A DNA stretch of 46,630 bases from Bradyrhizobium sp. 190 (GTDB taxonomy: Bacteria > Pseudomonadota > Alphaproteobacteria > Rhizobiales > Xanthobacteraceae): the NCBI RefSeq assembly GCF_023073415.1, contig NZ_JADPJL010000030.1, positions 1 through 46,630 on the forward strand, given 5' to 3'. A program made the position numbers and the translations under genes. This document shows positions 27,542 to 36,462 of the stretch, in pieces; positions within the stretch are counted from its first letter, which is position 1, and each line of letters opens with the position of its first letter. The notes under the pieces are model-generated. The model saw only the letters and a list, made by a program, of their open reading frames with translations, searched no databases and was not told the origin of the DNA.

Positions 27542-28376
27542 TCAGTGAGCTGCTGCAATAATCTGAAAGCATCCGATCGCAACTTCCATCACGATCAGCA
27601 CGACTATAACCCACTCAAGACGCAGCGAGCGCCGTGTGTCGATGATGTCCGTCAGTGCGTTAGCCGTTCCGGAGATGGCCGACAGCTTGCGCTCAAGCAT
27701 CTCAAGAAGTTCCTTCAGTTCGTATTCGTCCTTCAGACGCGAATAGAGCCGCTCGAGTTCCGGCTTCTCCCAGAGTGCGTCGGGCTTTTTCGGCAATGGC
27801 GACGCGGCCCGCGACGCGCTGCTGGACCAGGAGCGCATTGCCGATCAGTTGGAGAATGCCCTTGCGGCCCCGCGGCGTCCGGCCGCGCTCGGCTAGTTCG
27901 CATGCAAAGGGTTCGATCACGTCGAACACCGCCGGCGACACGGCGCTCATCTCGCTCCAGCGCCGTGCTCTTGGCTAGCCTATCAGCGATCAGCAGCAGC
28001 CGATCGTCGCTAAACTTTCTGAGACAAATCCGCCCGCCCGCAGGATGACCTCGGCGCTCTGGTCGCTGCAGAGCTGCACCTGCGCGCTCTCCTCCTCATA
28101 GGAGCTGAGTTCACCGATGACCCGCGATATCAGGGTTCCGATCAGAGCAGCTTCTTCCGAGGGCGACAACCCGATGAGCACTACAACGCCATAGCGGAAG
28201 ATCACGACAAGGCCGGCATGAATGCGGAAAGCGACCGGCGTCGAGGACACCAGCGTTCCGATTTCGAGAGCCGACGGGTTGATACGATCGCCCAGCATGA
28301 CCGCGCGAATGCGCAGCATCGAGGCGGCCGCCATCTGTCCGGAGACGGCAGGCTTACCGGGCGTAAGTTGATCCAT
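27542..28376 (-). pseudogene. RMD1/YagE (DUF155) family protein, several frameshifts
   Basis: On the minus strand from ATG 28376 the pieces in order are MLRIRAVMLGDRIN, FRYGVVVLIGLSPSEEAALI, then after a shift near 28015 RKFSDDRLLLIADRLAKS, after another near 27945 VFDVIEPFACELAERGRTPR, and after a third near 27787 ERLYSRLKDEYELKELLEML and RLEWVIVVLIVMEVAI, a C-terminal membrane segment. Order and content fit the RMD1/YagE family, whose members end in a long helix and one or two membrane helices. At least three one-base shifts show it is broken. Role of the family in bacteria is unclear. Confidence 0.65.
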
Positions 28377-28820
28377 TTTCACTTTAGCATCCGGTTTGGC
28401 GCCACTGCGACGCGATAGCGTTCCCCCGGGACCGTCAAACACGTCCGGAACTTCGTCGCAGGTGGTGCAGCGGAATTTGCCGGGCGCGTCGCTGAGAGAT
28501 GATGCTGCGATCCAGCAAATGCCGGCTCCACAGTTTGGGTGGGTCGTCGCATTTCCATGTTCGTGCATGCTTGGCCGCAAGGTCAATCGAACGACCCAGC
28601 AAGCTCTTGGAGGAATTCGACGACTCCCCGGCCGCCAAACATTTGGCTGCGCCGTAGGCGCCGTCGTCGAACAAGGTCGAGCAAGATTGATGCCGAACCG
28701 GTGTCTTCGCGCCAGCGGCGTCAGGATTTCCGCTTCAACGGACGAGCGAAAATGATTGTTTGAAACGGCACAGGCTGACCAAAGACTGGCAGCGATGTGT
28801 GTTCAATTTCCTCCAGAGCA

Positions 28821-28836
28821 TGTCGGCTACAGAACA
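28821..28836 (+). promoter_or_regulatory. NifA upstream activator site before the CbiM-like gene
   Basis: TGT at 28821-28823, ten bases, ACA at 28834-28836. It lies about 67 bp upstream of the -24 box at 28903, as in the other NifA-type promoters here. Confidence 0.65.
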
Positions 28837-28902
28837 CGGCGAATCTTGCGCGCCGCGGAACTTTTCAAAGCGCAATCAGAGCCTTAACCGCGGCACCGGC
28901 GC

Positions 28903-28918
28903 TGGCATAGCTGTTGCT
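28903..28918 (+). promoter_or_regulatory. Sigma-54 promoter of the CbiM-like gene
   Basis: TGGCATAGCTGTTGCT matches TGGCAYR-N4-TTGCT. The expected start near 28929 lies about 170 bases before the GTG at 29102; the leader has no obvious riboswitch that I could recognise. Confidence 0.7.
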
Positions 28919-29101
28919 ATGAAATGTCGCAAAGACCGAGCGAAGGGTGAGTGCACACCCGGTCCGATCTGGCGAAAACAGGACGTGACCAGTGGACCGA
29001 GGGTGAGGAAGGTGAAGTGCCGTTTCCAACCGTCAGCCATACGACCGTGCCGGCAAATTCTTGAGCCAAGGCCCGAGTACAACGGCAGAAAGGACTTGAG
29101 C

Positions 29102-29847
29102 GTGCATATCGAACCGGGAATAGTAACAGGCGCCAAGCTCGTGTTGAGCTACGCGACAGGCATTGCGACGGGCTGCGTCGTCGCCGAGCTTGTGGTCGAG
29201 ACCATACGCGAGCCGGGCGCTCTGTCATTTGCTATGCAAGCCATCGCCGCGATGCGCCTTGTGTTCACGTTCTTCGAAATCCTGCCGCACTTTGCGGTTG
29301 GTGTCTCCGAAGTGCACTTCGTCCTGGGCTCGACGCTGTTCCTGTTGTTCGGCGCGGCGCCGGCTGCCTTTGGTCTTGCGCTCGGCCTCTTGCTGCAAGG
29401 CGTCCTCTTCGTTCCGACCGACCTGCCGCAATATGGTATGAATGTCACGACGCTTCTAGTGCCGCTGTTTGCGATCCAGGCGCTCGCCAAGCGGCTCATC
29501 CATCCAAGGCCGCCTATCGCGATCTGCAGTACAGTAAGGCGCTTGCGCTCTCGACTGCGTATCAATCTTCTATCGTTGTCTGGGTCGCGTTTTGGGCGCT
29601 CTATGGCGCGGGCTTCGGCGCCGCCAACCTCGCTAACGTCGCATCGTTCGCAGTTTCCTATGCAGTCGTGGCCTTGGTCGAGCCGGTGGCTGATCTGGCC
29701 GTGCTGGCGCTCGCGAAACAAATTGGGCGGCGTGAGTGCGAGGGGATCTGTCGCCCACCGCTCCTAGAAGGCATGTTGCTGTTGATAGCAACGATGGCCG
29801 TCATGTCGCCCGTTTTGCTCAAGCGATGCGTACGCTTTCCCCGATAG
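29102..29847 (+). pseudogene. CbiM-like energy-coupling-factor transporter membrane protein, one-base frameshift
   Basis: GTG 29102 with AAGGA eight bases upstream begins VHIEPGIVTGAKLVLSYATG, the start of COG0310 (CbiM) proteins. HFAVGVSEVHFVLGSTLFLL, GAAPAAFGLALGLLLQG and DLPQYGMNVTTLLVPLF follow, spanning several membrane helices. At about 29507 a missing C shifts the frame; the continuation is KAAYRDLQYSKALALSTAYQ, WVAFWALYGAGFGAANLA and VVALVEPVADLAVLALAK, ending at TAG 29845-29847. The family takes up cobalt (sometimes nickel) for cobalamin. Its own NifA/sigma-54 promoter suggests expression in nodules. A single missing C in a short run could be an error. Confidence 0.85.
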
Positions 29848-30301
29848 CAGCCGGCTGCAGCGATCCCGGGCCACGCGCGCTCGCTGCTATCCGTGGCAGC
29901 GAGGGGGCCGAGCTTATGCTCATTCCGCACAAGGCGACCAGGAAATCATATCTCGCCGGCTTGCGGCCGGCCGTCTGCGCCGGCCCGGTCGCTAGTGAGC
30001 GGACGCGCACTCCCGAGTTCGACCTGCTGGTGCGTGATGCGGCCAAGGCGAACTGCCTCAACGACGTGAAGGAATGGTGGGATGCGGTCAGCGCACCAGC
30101 CTGGTCGCAGAGCATCGGGGGCGAGGTTGGACACGAGGGGCGTCTTGCGCTGCTGCTACACGGGGAGTCATCCGTCGAACGAGCTTACCCATGCAACATT
30201 AGCACCCTCCTAAGCACAGCCGCGATCGAGCGCCGTTCGGCGGTTTCCCAAGCTCTGCTGAACTCGGCCGGAATGTTCGCAGTTCGACAAAGAAGATCGC
30301 C
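29848..30301. other. No supported gene
   Basis: A frame stays open on the plus strand but its translation shows no family resemblance. I see no promoter. Confidence 0.35.
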
Positions 30302-30823
30302 ATGTATGGATTGATCGTGGTGTTGACCATGCTTGCACTGTGCAGCATCGTGTTTGCCGGCGAATTGACGGGGCCGGCAAAGGTCATCAGCAGCGACACC
30401 CTAGAAATTCACGGGACACGCGTTCGGCTCTGGGGCATCGACGCGCCGGACAAGACTCAAATGTGCCGAGATATCAACGTTAATCCATATCGATGTGGCC
30501 TCAGGGCCGCGAGCGATCTTGAAAGCTTCATTGCAGAGCGCGAAGTCAGTTGCCTGTCAGTCCTGAAGGATGAGTGTGGACGGACGATAGCGACCTGTTC
30601 AGCTGATGGCATCGATCTCGGAGAATGGTTGGTGCGTAACGGTCTCGTGCTCGATTGGGCGCAATACTCCAGGAGACGATACCACGCTGCGCAACGCGCG
30701 GCCGATCGTGCCGGACTGGGCTTGTGGGCGGGCAGCTTTGCCGTACCTTGGCTATATCGAGCGTGCATTCGGTTAGGTGGTCGACCAGCCAGCTGTTCTG
30801 ACGACGCGAATGCACACCCTTGA
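30302..30823 (+). CDS. Staphylococcal-nuclease-like (SNase) protein, secreted
   Basis: 173 residues starting MYGLIVVLTMLALCSIVFAG, a signal peptide, then the SNase/OB-fold signatures VISSDTLEIHGTRVRLWGID (usually VxDGDTxxxxGxxVRLxGID), APDKTQ, the catalytic-arginine region CGRTIATC and GLVLDWAQY, and the C-terminal AADRAGLGLWAGSFAVPW. In the first motif SSDT replaces the usual DGDT, so one metal ligand may be missing. These small exported thermonuclease-like proteins are common in rhizobia; their substrates are mostly unknown. The frame is intact. Confidence 0.82.
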   Translation: MYGLIVVLTMLALCSIVFAGELTGPAKVISSDTLEIHGTRVRLWGIDAPDKTQMCRDINVNPYRCGLRAASDLESFIAEREVSCLSVLKDECGRTIATCSADGIDLGEWLVRNGLVLDWAQYSRRRYHAAQRAADRAGLGLWAGSFAVPWLYRACIRLGGRPASCSDDANAHP

Positions 30824-32706
30824 CTCGTATTCCCCACACCAGAATATATACTAGAGTCGGTTCCGCACAAGGTGACAGTCACGAGCGAGCTGGCGTCGAC
30901 CGGGAGTGAGCAAGCTTACCACTGCCGCCCAACCATGCTCAAAGGAGTAAGATGGTCTCAACCTCTCGTGAGCGCGAAAGTCGCAAGACAGTAAATCGCA
31001 AGCTCCGCAGCAACGCCATCGTTCTCGGCGTAATTCTTCGCAAACTCGCGGTCATGCCAAGGCGGCGCCTTTTGAGTTCGAGAGAGAGCCGCATTTACCT
31101 CAGAAGAATGGCGGGCTCTCCGGAGCCTAAACAAGACAAAGGCGTGGCACGGAACAACAATCAGATTCCGCCGCGTACAGGTTGAGCGGAAGAAAGAAGG
31201 CCAGTGGCGTTCAAGGCACCACTGGGCAAGGTAGGCAACACGAATGTGGCTTGGGATGCAGCCTACCTCCACTCCATTCGGCTCTAACTTTCAGGTTTTG
31301 ATATGCCCAGAGCTCGCAGCTTGATTCCCAGAGGTCGCCAGATGCTGTCCCGCCAAACTCATACACTCGCACTCAAATCTGATGGACCAAGCAGATGTGA
31401 GCGCTTGCTCAACGCCGGATCCGAGGGGCCCATCGAAACGACGGTAGTCGAATTGCGCGCTTTGCCGCGGGAACGCCGCATAGGTCCCTTCCCGGACTTC
31501 GCTGCTGTTGGCGATATGGCCGCGATTGCCTTTTCAAGCCACGGCTGCTCCGACATAGGCCAGCATTTGACCGGGCGGGTAAGAAGCCTAACACCACACG
31601 TGCGGTTTCGGTGACAAAGACGTGTGGACCTGCCTTGCAGGCGCCTATCACAACAATGCCACAGAAGACAACGCAGCTGTTCGTTCGGTTGGAAACAGCA
31701 TGGCTCGCTGATGACTGGCTGGAGATCCGCTGAATGAGCAACACCGCATGCGACGAGCGCAACTGCTGCGGCAGCCCGAACAAGAACGTCAGATCGCATA
31801 TCACCTCCCGAACACGAAGTGCGCGCCTTCAAGAACGAAGCGTGAGCCACTGAACTCGCAGCGTCGCTCCCGTGCCCTCGTGGTGTGCAGACTCTGTGCT
31901 GACGGGCACGATGCAAGCTCCCGGCGTTTTTCGATCGCGATGTCGTCTACGGGACAATAGCGGTCGTTGTTCAAACAAGCCGCGGGTCTGAGGTCGAACA
32001 CGAATCGAATGCCGTGCGCCGGCACCGCCAGTTCGATGATTTCAGTGAACGCTCCTGCGAAAGAGATTAGGTGATCGATTTCTTTGCAACCACACAATGA
32101 AGTTGCATCGGTAATTCGAGGCGCGGAGCTGAGCTCAGTCAGAGATCGCAAGCTCACCTGACTGCGATCTAAGAGTTGAACTGGTCGGCAGTCCCTGATG
32201 GTGCCGACGCGGGACGGTCGGAAGCAGTTCGGAGCAAACGAACACGATCTGCCAATCTGCATCTTCTCCCCTGCTGCTCCGGAGATCAGGCATCGTATAA
32301 CTCCGGCAAGCGATCTTTCTTGGCCGTCGTCCGGAGATCAGCCGCATAGCTGGCTTTCATTGCTGTTCTATTCGCACGGCGATCTCGGCAGCGAATTGGT
32401 CGTGCCGTTCTGGGTGGTGCTATTGTGCCAGACGCGATGGCGGTGGGACCCTGATGGGCGACTGACGTATCGTCCGCACTAGGGCTTTCGCGTCACGACA
32501 CTGAGGGCGGCCAGACGGTCTCGGCCCAGAGGCATTGCATCGGCATCTTGTTCTTGGCGACTTTCCTCGCCATTGTCGGCGCCGCGCCCCTCGGCGGTGC
32601 GCTGGAACGTGGCCAGCTCGATCGACTATGCCTGGAGAATCACGTGCCGGCCTCGGCGATCGTTGCGGCGCTGACCTGGTGGGGGTCAATGCTTTCGATG
32701 TTTTCG
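30824..32706. other. Long stretch with only decayed or uncertain coding sequence
   Basis: Two minus-strand features deserve mention. A frame from ATG 31799 starts MRSDVLVRAAAAVALVACGV and AHSADLQPV, a good signal peptide, but the mature part has no recognisable family and may be frameshifted. A frame at 32262-31801 (153 residues, with CGCKEIDHLISFAGAFTEII and ELAVPAHGIRFVFDLRP) is protein-like but unassigned. A plus-strand stretch near 32540-32700 (LATFLAIVGAAPLGGALERG) is hydrophobic. No promoters or repeats found. Confidence 0.35.
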
Positions 32707-33021
32707 TTAGGACACGAGCTTCAGCCCGACAATGCCGGCGACGATCAGTCCGATGCTGGCAAGGCGAAACGCGGCGGCCGGTTCCCCGAAGAAGATGATG
32801 CCGAGCGCTGCGGTGCCGACCGCACCGATGCCGGTCCAGACCGCATAAGCAGTTCCAATGGGCAGCGTCTTTAGAGCAAGGCCGAGCAGGATCACGCTGC
32901 CGGCCATGGCCGCGAGCGTGAGCACGGACGGAGCGAGCTTGGTAAAGCCCTCGGTGTATTTGAGGCCGATTGCCCAGGCGACCTCCAGCAGGCCGGCGAC
33001 CAACAAAATGCTCCAGGCCAT
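32707..33021 (-). CDS. Small multidrug resistance (SMR) family transporter
   Basis: 104 residues from ATG 33021; the longer in-frame start at 33117 adds a hydrophilic leader and is unlikely. Four membrane helices, with the conserved glutamate of helix 1 in AGLLEVAWAIGLKYTEGF and the WTGIGAVGTAALGI signature of helix 3. The WAIGLK in helix 1 and AVWTGIG point to the SugE/Gdx branch, which exports guanidinium or quaternary ammonium, coupled to protons. It works as an antiparallel dimer, so a single gene is enough. No partner gene nearby. Confidence 0.88.
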   Translation of the reverse strand: MAWSILLVAGLLEVAWAIGLKYTEGFTKLAPSVLTLAAMAGSVILLGLALKTLPIGTAYAVWTGIGAVGTAALGIIFFGEPAAAFRLASIGLIVAGIVGLKLVS

Positions 33022-33134
33022 GGCGACCCTCCGTTCATGGCAGGGTCGTCGCCGCGACTGATGTGGTGATGAGCTGGAAGGCCGTCCTTGCCAGGGCTCG
33101 CGATTCGCTTCGAGCATGGGTCAACTTCTCAAGA

Positions 33135-33995
33135 TCAGCATTCCGACGTTATTGGTTCGGCGAATTCACACGATCGACAAAGCAGAAAGCCCTCCGTTCC
33201 GTTCATGCGATCGGCAATGTTGCAAAAAGCTGCCCCTTCAAGGAGATCCTTGTACCTGTCGCGGAGGAGGTTGCCCAAAACGTGTCGTCGCTCAAAATCC
33301 ATGCAGCAGAAAGTAACGTCGCCATTTGGGAGAAGAACATTACGATATTGCCGTTCGTCAGGGCATGTCAGTGCTCCAACGATTGGCTGCCGCGCTCCAA
33401 CCATCTTCTCGCCGCTGCCAGCCCTGCTGCGCGGCGGACGCGAGCGAACCAGCGCTTCGTCAGGAATTATGCCGACAAGTTCGGGATGCACCTCGCCCAT
33501 GACTATGAAGAGCAACGATGAAATGTCGGCATCGACAAGTTGGCGCATCAAATCGACATAGTTGCGCCTGACGAGACCACTATCCATGTGCGTGCCGTCA
33601 TCAAAAACATGCACCAGGAAAACGCGGAACTGCAGCGCACGCAAGCGTCTTAGATCCCGCCCGTTCATTCCGACCAGGGTTGTGAAAATTCGGATTCCAT
33701 GGCCACACGCATAGGCATGCTCAACCATTTCGGTGCAAGCCGGATTGAGCCAAGGCTCCGAATACCCGGAAAAGCTGATCTCGACAGCTGCTGGTACGCG
33801 CGCCAGACATCGCTTGAAATCTTGGAGAGAAAGATGCTTCACGTCGGATATCGCTCTTTGCCGTTCGGCAAACTTGTCCTGCGGGCAATAAGAACATCCG
33901 ACGACACAGTCCGTTGTCGTAGTTATCTCCAAGATCCTGCCGCCACTGATTGCGGAACGCAGCTCCTGTAGAGTCATCGATTCTATATTGTCCAC
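33135..33995 (-). CDS. Radical SAM protein with SPASM-like C-terminal cysteines
   Basis: 286 residues from GTG 33995 (GGAG seven bases upstream on the minus strand); an in-frame ATG at 33977 is an alternative. The radical SAM cluster motif CxxxCxxC is CVVGCSYC near residue 30, after EITTTTD, and a SAM-binding-like ISFSGYSEPW follows at about 75. The C-terminus has LLPNGDVTFCCMDFERRHVLGN and LLCRSCEF, as in SPASM/Twitch domains that bind an extra Fe-S cluster. Such enzymes modify peptides, sugars or proteins. No precursor peptide or carbohydrate gene is adjacent, so the substrate cannot be named. The frame is intact in a region where most genes are broken. Confidence 0.82.
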   Translation of the reverse strand: MDNIESMTLQELRSAISGGRILEITTTTDCVVGCSYCPQDKFAERQRAISDVKHLSLQDFKRCLARVPAAVEISFSGYSEPWLNPACTEMVEHAYACGHGIRIFTTLVGMNGRDLRRLRALQFRVFLVHVFDDGTHMDSGLVRRNYVDLMRQLVDADISSLLFIVMGEVHPELVGIIPDEALVRSRPPRSRAGSGEKMVGARQPIVGALTCPDERQYRNVLLPNGDVTFCCMDFERRHVLGNLLRDRYKDLLEGAAFCNIADRMNGTEGFLLCRSCEFAEPITSEC

Positions 33996-34664
33996 TTCCG
34001 CGCTCCGCGTTTGAACAAAGACACCTTGAGGGGACCGTCGATTTGCATCTCATGCCGGTTCGCTCATGCATCATTCTCGATTCGTCGCCCATCAGCGCGA
34101 CACGGCACGGTCGCAAGCGCGGTCGCGACAGATGAAGAAAGCGCCACGGCTCTCTCTCCTTAGCGCCCTAGTCCAGCAGGATTGGACGGCTGCCGAATGC
34201 ACATGCGTCGATGGGATTGGTCTAACGTCTCGTTTATTCCAACAAGCATCACTCATGCCATTGGCGGTACTGTCCATAACTCGACACGTCCGCGATAAAT
34301 GTCGTCCCAAATGCCCAACCGAAGCGCAACTCTACGCGATCGATAGCGTACAATATGACGCTACGTACGATTCAAGCTCTCTCGAAAATGAGATGAATGG
34401 CAGCTTTCTTATGAAATGTGACGGTGTAGCCGCCGCCCCGAGCGCCACGTCATCATGATCAACGTGGTCGGCATCGACCCGCGAAGTTCCGATTGTGAGT
34501 GCCCTTGGCCCCAGTCGAGAATGCAAAGTCCCTTCACCTTCATGCAGCAAATTGCGAGTTTCATCAGTTGAAAACGCTACCCAACATAGGAGTGAGCTGG
34601 CGCGATTTGCGCGACCCGGGCTACGCAGTCCACATCGTCTTCTTACTGTCGCTAAAGGAAAAAG
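33996..34664. other. No supported gene
   Basis: Frames on both strands are short and unremarkable. No promoter matching the sigma-54 consensus was found upstream of the radical SAM gene. Confidence 0.35.
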
Positions 34665-34889
34665 ATGGTTGCTATCGTCCGTGAATTGCCGGTTTCAGGT
34701 TACGCACTCGAAATCGATGGGCGACTCACGACTGAATTTGCGACGAGAGGCGGGGTCAAAACCGGCGCGCGCGAGCTGAAGAAGCGATTTCCCATGCTGC
34801 GAGTCGGAATCTATGACGCGCAAAGAGGACGTCGCGTGAGGCTGGGCGATCGATCGCAGCGACGCCACGTGCTGACTTCTTGCTGCTAA
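34665..34889 (+). CDS. Small conserved hypothetical protein
   Basis: 74 residues beginning MVAIVRELPVSGYALEIDGR and containing ELKKRFPMLRVGIYDA. Short proteins with the pattern RELPxSGYAxEIDG..ELKxRFPxLxxxxYDA occur repeatedly in rhizobial genomes; function unknown. The C-terminal 20 residues look unrelated to that pattern and may result from a shift. Bases 34694-34743 are repeated in inverted orientation at 45166-45215. Confidence 0.55.
   Translation: MVAIVRELPVSGYALEIDGRLTTEFATRGGVKTGARELKKRFPMLRVGIYDAQRGRRVRLGDRSQRRHVLTSCC
34694..34743 (+). repeat. 50-bp repeat, copy 1 (inverted relative to copy at 45166)
   Basis: Exact 50-base match to the reverse complement of 45166-45215, encoding the SGYALEIDGRLTTEF segment of the small protein. 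Sequences differ on both sides, so it marks a duplicated fragment of the gene. Confidence 0.85.
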
Positions 34890-35459
34890 AATGGCCTTGA
34901 GATCTATATCCAGGCCAGCACGGCAAAGCAGGCCGGTGGCGGCATCGGCACAAAGTTGCCCACCAGAAAGCACCACAACGGACTGGGCCTATCTGCCGAT
35001 GAGGTGCCGATACGGCCGGGAAGTCCTCTCTTCAGCAAGCTAACACAGATTGTGAGCTCCGGATGTCGCGAGCCACCCGTCGAGTTTTGCGATCGAGAGT
35101 TTTCACGAGCCGGGAACCACTCTTCCATTCATCATCGACACCTGCCTGGTATGTGTTTGGCCTCAGGCCGCGGTAATATCACGATTGCGATGACAATCTC
35201 ATCATCGAGCCTGACCATAGGCTATTCACAAATTCCAGGAAAAGCAGAGTCCCTCGGGCTTCTCTTTCCAGCCTGTTGCACGGCGCATCTTCGCGGCATT
35301 GTTCAGCAATAGCGGCCCAGAACCTAAATCGCATGGGAGGAGGGGCTTTCTATATTAATGGTGCTCGGATGATCCACTAGACAACACGCTATCGCCACGA
35401 CGGCGATCACTGTGGCGGCGCTTTTTTGGCTTGCGCTATTGGGTATGGGTTCTCATTCC
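34890..35459. other. No supported gene
   Basis: Lower-GC stretch without recognisable coding potential, leading up to the tRNA-like remnant. Confidence 0.35.
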
Positions 35460-35530
35460 TGGTGGAGCGAGTAGGAATCGAATCTGCAACCAGACCGTTA
35501 TGAGCGGCAGACTACCAATCAGCTTCGCTG
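35460..35530 (-). pseudogene. Degenerate tRNA-like remnant (3' part, CAU anticodon-like)
   Basis: Read on the minus strand the segment ends CTCGCTCCACCA, has TTCGATT at the place of the T-loop, and CTCATAA flanked by CCG/CGG like an anticodon loop with CAU. A GATTGGTAG resembles a D-loop. The T stem pairs poorly and no matching 5' acceptor strand was found, so it is not a working tRNA. Together with integrase remnants it could be a decayed attachment site of an integrating element. Confidence 0.45.
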
Positions 35531-35812
35531 ATTTTGCTGCGGTTTCGTCCGCGTTCGATCGCGTTTGTTGCGTTTCAGTGAGGTCATTTCTGGTGCGGAT
35601 GGCAATTCGCGGTTCGGACGGTGGGCGCTCGCCGCCAGGCATTGCAATTCAATTCCCGCGGGCGCCGGCGGTTCGATTCCGATCGCACTAGTCGCGAACC
35701 AGCTGCTGGAATTCTCTTGCGCTTTCATTGCCGCGATCTGCCCCTGGCCGATACCGCCTAGTGCCATAACCATTTGAATTTGTAGAAATTTTTGTCTTCG
35801 ATTGTTGCCGAT

Positions 35813-36260
35813 ACCAACAGAAATACCAACAAGCTGATGCGCCGTATAGCTGGCAAAAATAAAACAGCAGGCTCCTTGCAGCAGGGGACGCCCCATGCCG
35901 CTCCGGTCTCCACAATCGTCCCAACTGGAATCGAACCCGGCTCGGATCGAAATTGCTGCGGGATCGATCTAACCCAATATCGGGAGGTCTAGGGCGGGTC
36001 TTGTCATACGTACCCATCCATTAGCCCCGACGATGTCGAGCGAGACACTTACCTCATAATAGACGACTTCGGCGGTCAACTCGATGGCGCTTGGCACGAG
36101 ACTGACGTCGAAAAGCGCTGATCGCGCGACGCTGATCCGCGATATGCTGAACCTCGTGCCAAAAGTCCGGCAACACACTAAACAAGCCGCTGCAGCTCTT
36201 GGGCAGCGATACTGGCCCCGGCGGCGACCACTGCGCGCACGGCTTCCGCTCGACCGCGTC
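35813..36260 (+). repeat. Diverged direct repeat of about 440 bp, copy 1
   Basis: Shares order and sequence patches with 45250-45681: both begin ACCAACAGAAATACCA, continue with GGCAAAAATAAA, CTCCGGTCTC/TTCCGGTCTC, AACTGGAATC and GCTGATCGCGCG, and end in a 37-base block, identical in both copies, encoding an integrase HGFRSTAS motif (36224-36260 here). The copies differ by many substitutions and small indels between these blocks. Confidence 0.75.
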
Positions 36261-36268
36261 GACCCTGC
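36166..36268 (+). pseudogene. Tyrosine recombinase (integrase) C-terminal fragment, copy 1
   Basis: Frame at 36166 reads SGNTLNKPLQLLGSD and DHCAHGFRSTASTLL. The HGFRSTASTLLNE-type block contains the catalytic HxxR of tyrosine recombinases found in island and prophage integrases. Sequence after TLL is replaced by an IS481-type transposase end. Upstream catalytic residues are not recognisable. Confidence 0.65.
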
Positions 36269-36462
36269 TCTCACCGACAATGGGATCCAGTTCACTTTCC
36301 CGCCGCGCTACGCGGATGGCCCGACGGCACGATACGTGACACATATGTTCGATATGCGCTGCCAAGAGAATGGCATCGAACATCGGCTGACCAAGATCAA
36401 GCATCCCTGGACCAATGGCCAGGTCGAGCGCATGAACCGCACGATCAAGGAAGCGGCGAAGG
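36269..36462 (+). pseudogene. IS481-family transposase, fragment of the catalytic core
   Basis: The frame reads LTDNGIQFTFPPRYADGPTA, MRCQENGIEHRLTKIKHPWT and NGQVERMNRTIKEA, the end of the DDE/rve core of IS481 transposases with the last D and the catalytic E. It is cut on both sides: integrase sequence before, HEPN-like protein sequence after. The same frame continues into the next feature. Confidence 0.8.

Noticed and set aside
33022..33110. Guanidine-II (mini-ykkC) riboswitch before the SMR gene
   Set aside because: Only one short stem with an ACGG loop is visible; the second ACGR hairpin expected for this class is missing.
35460..35545. Functional tRNA-Met/Ile gene
   Set aside because: The T stem does not pair and there is no 5' acceptor strand; only a remnant can be supported.
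36106..36121. TGGCACGAGACTGAC as a sigma-54 site
   Set aside because: The -24 half matches but the -12 TTGC is absent.
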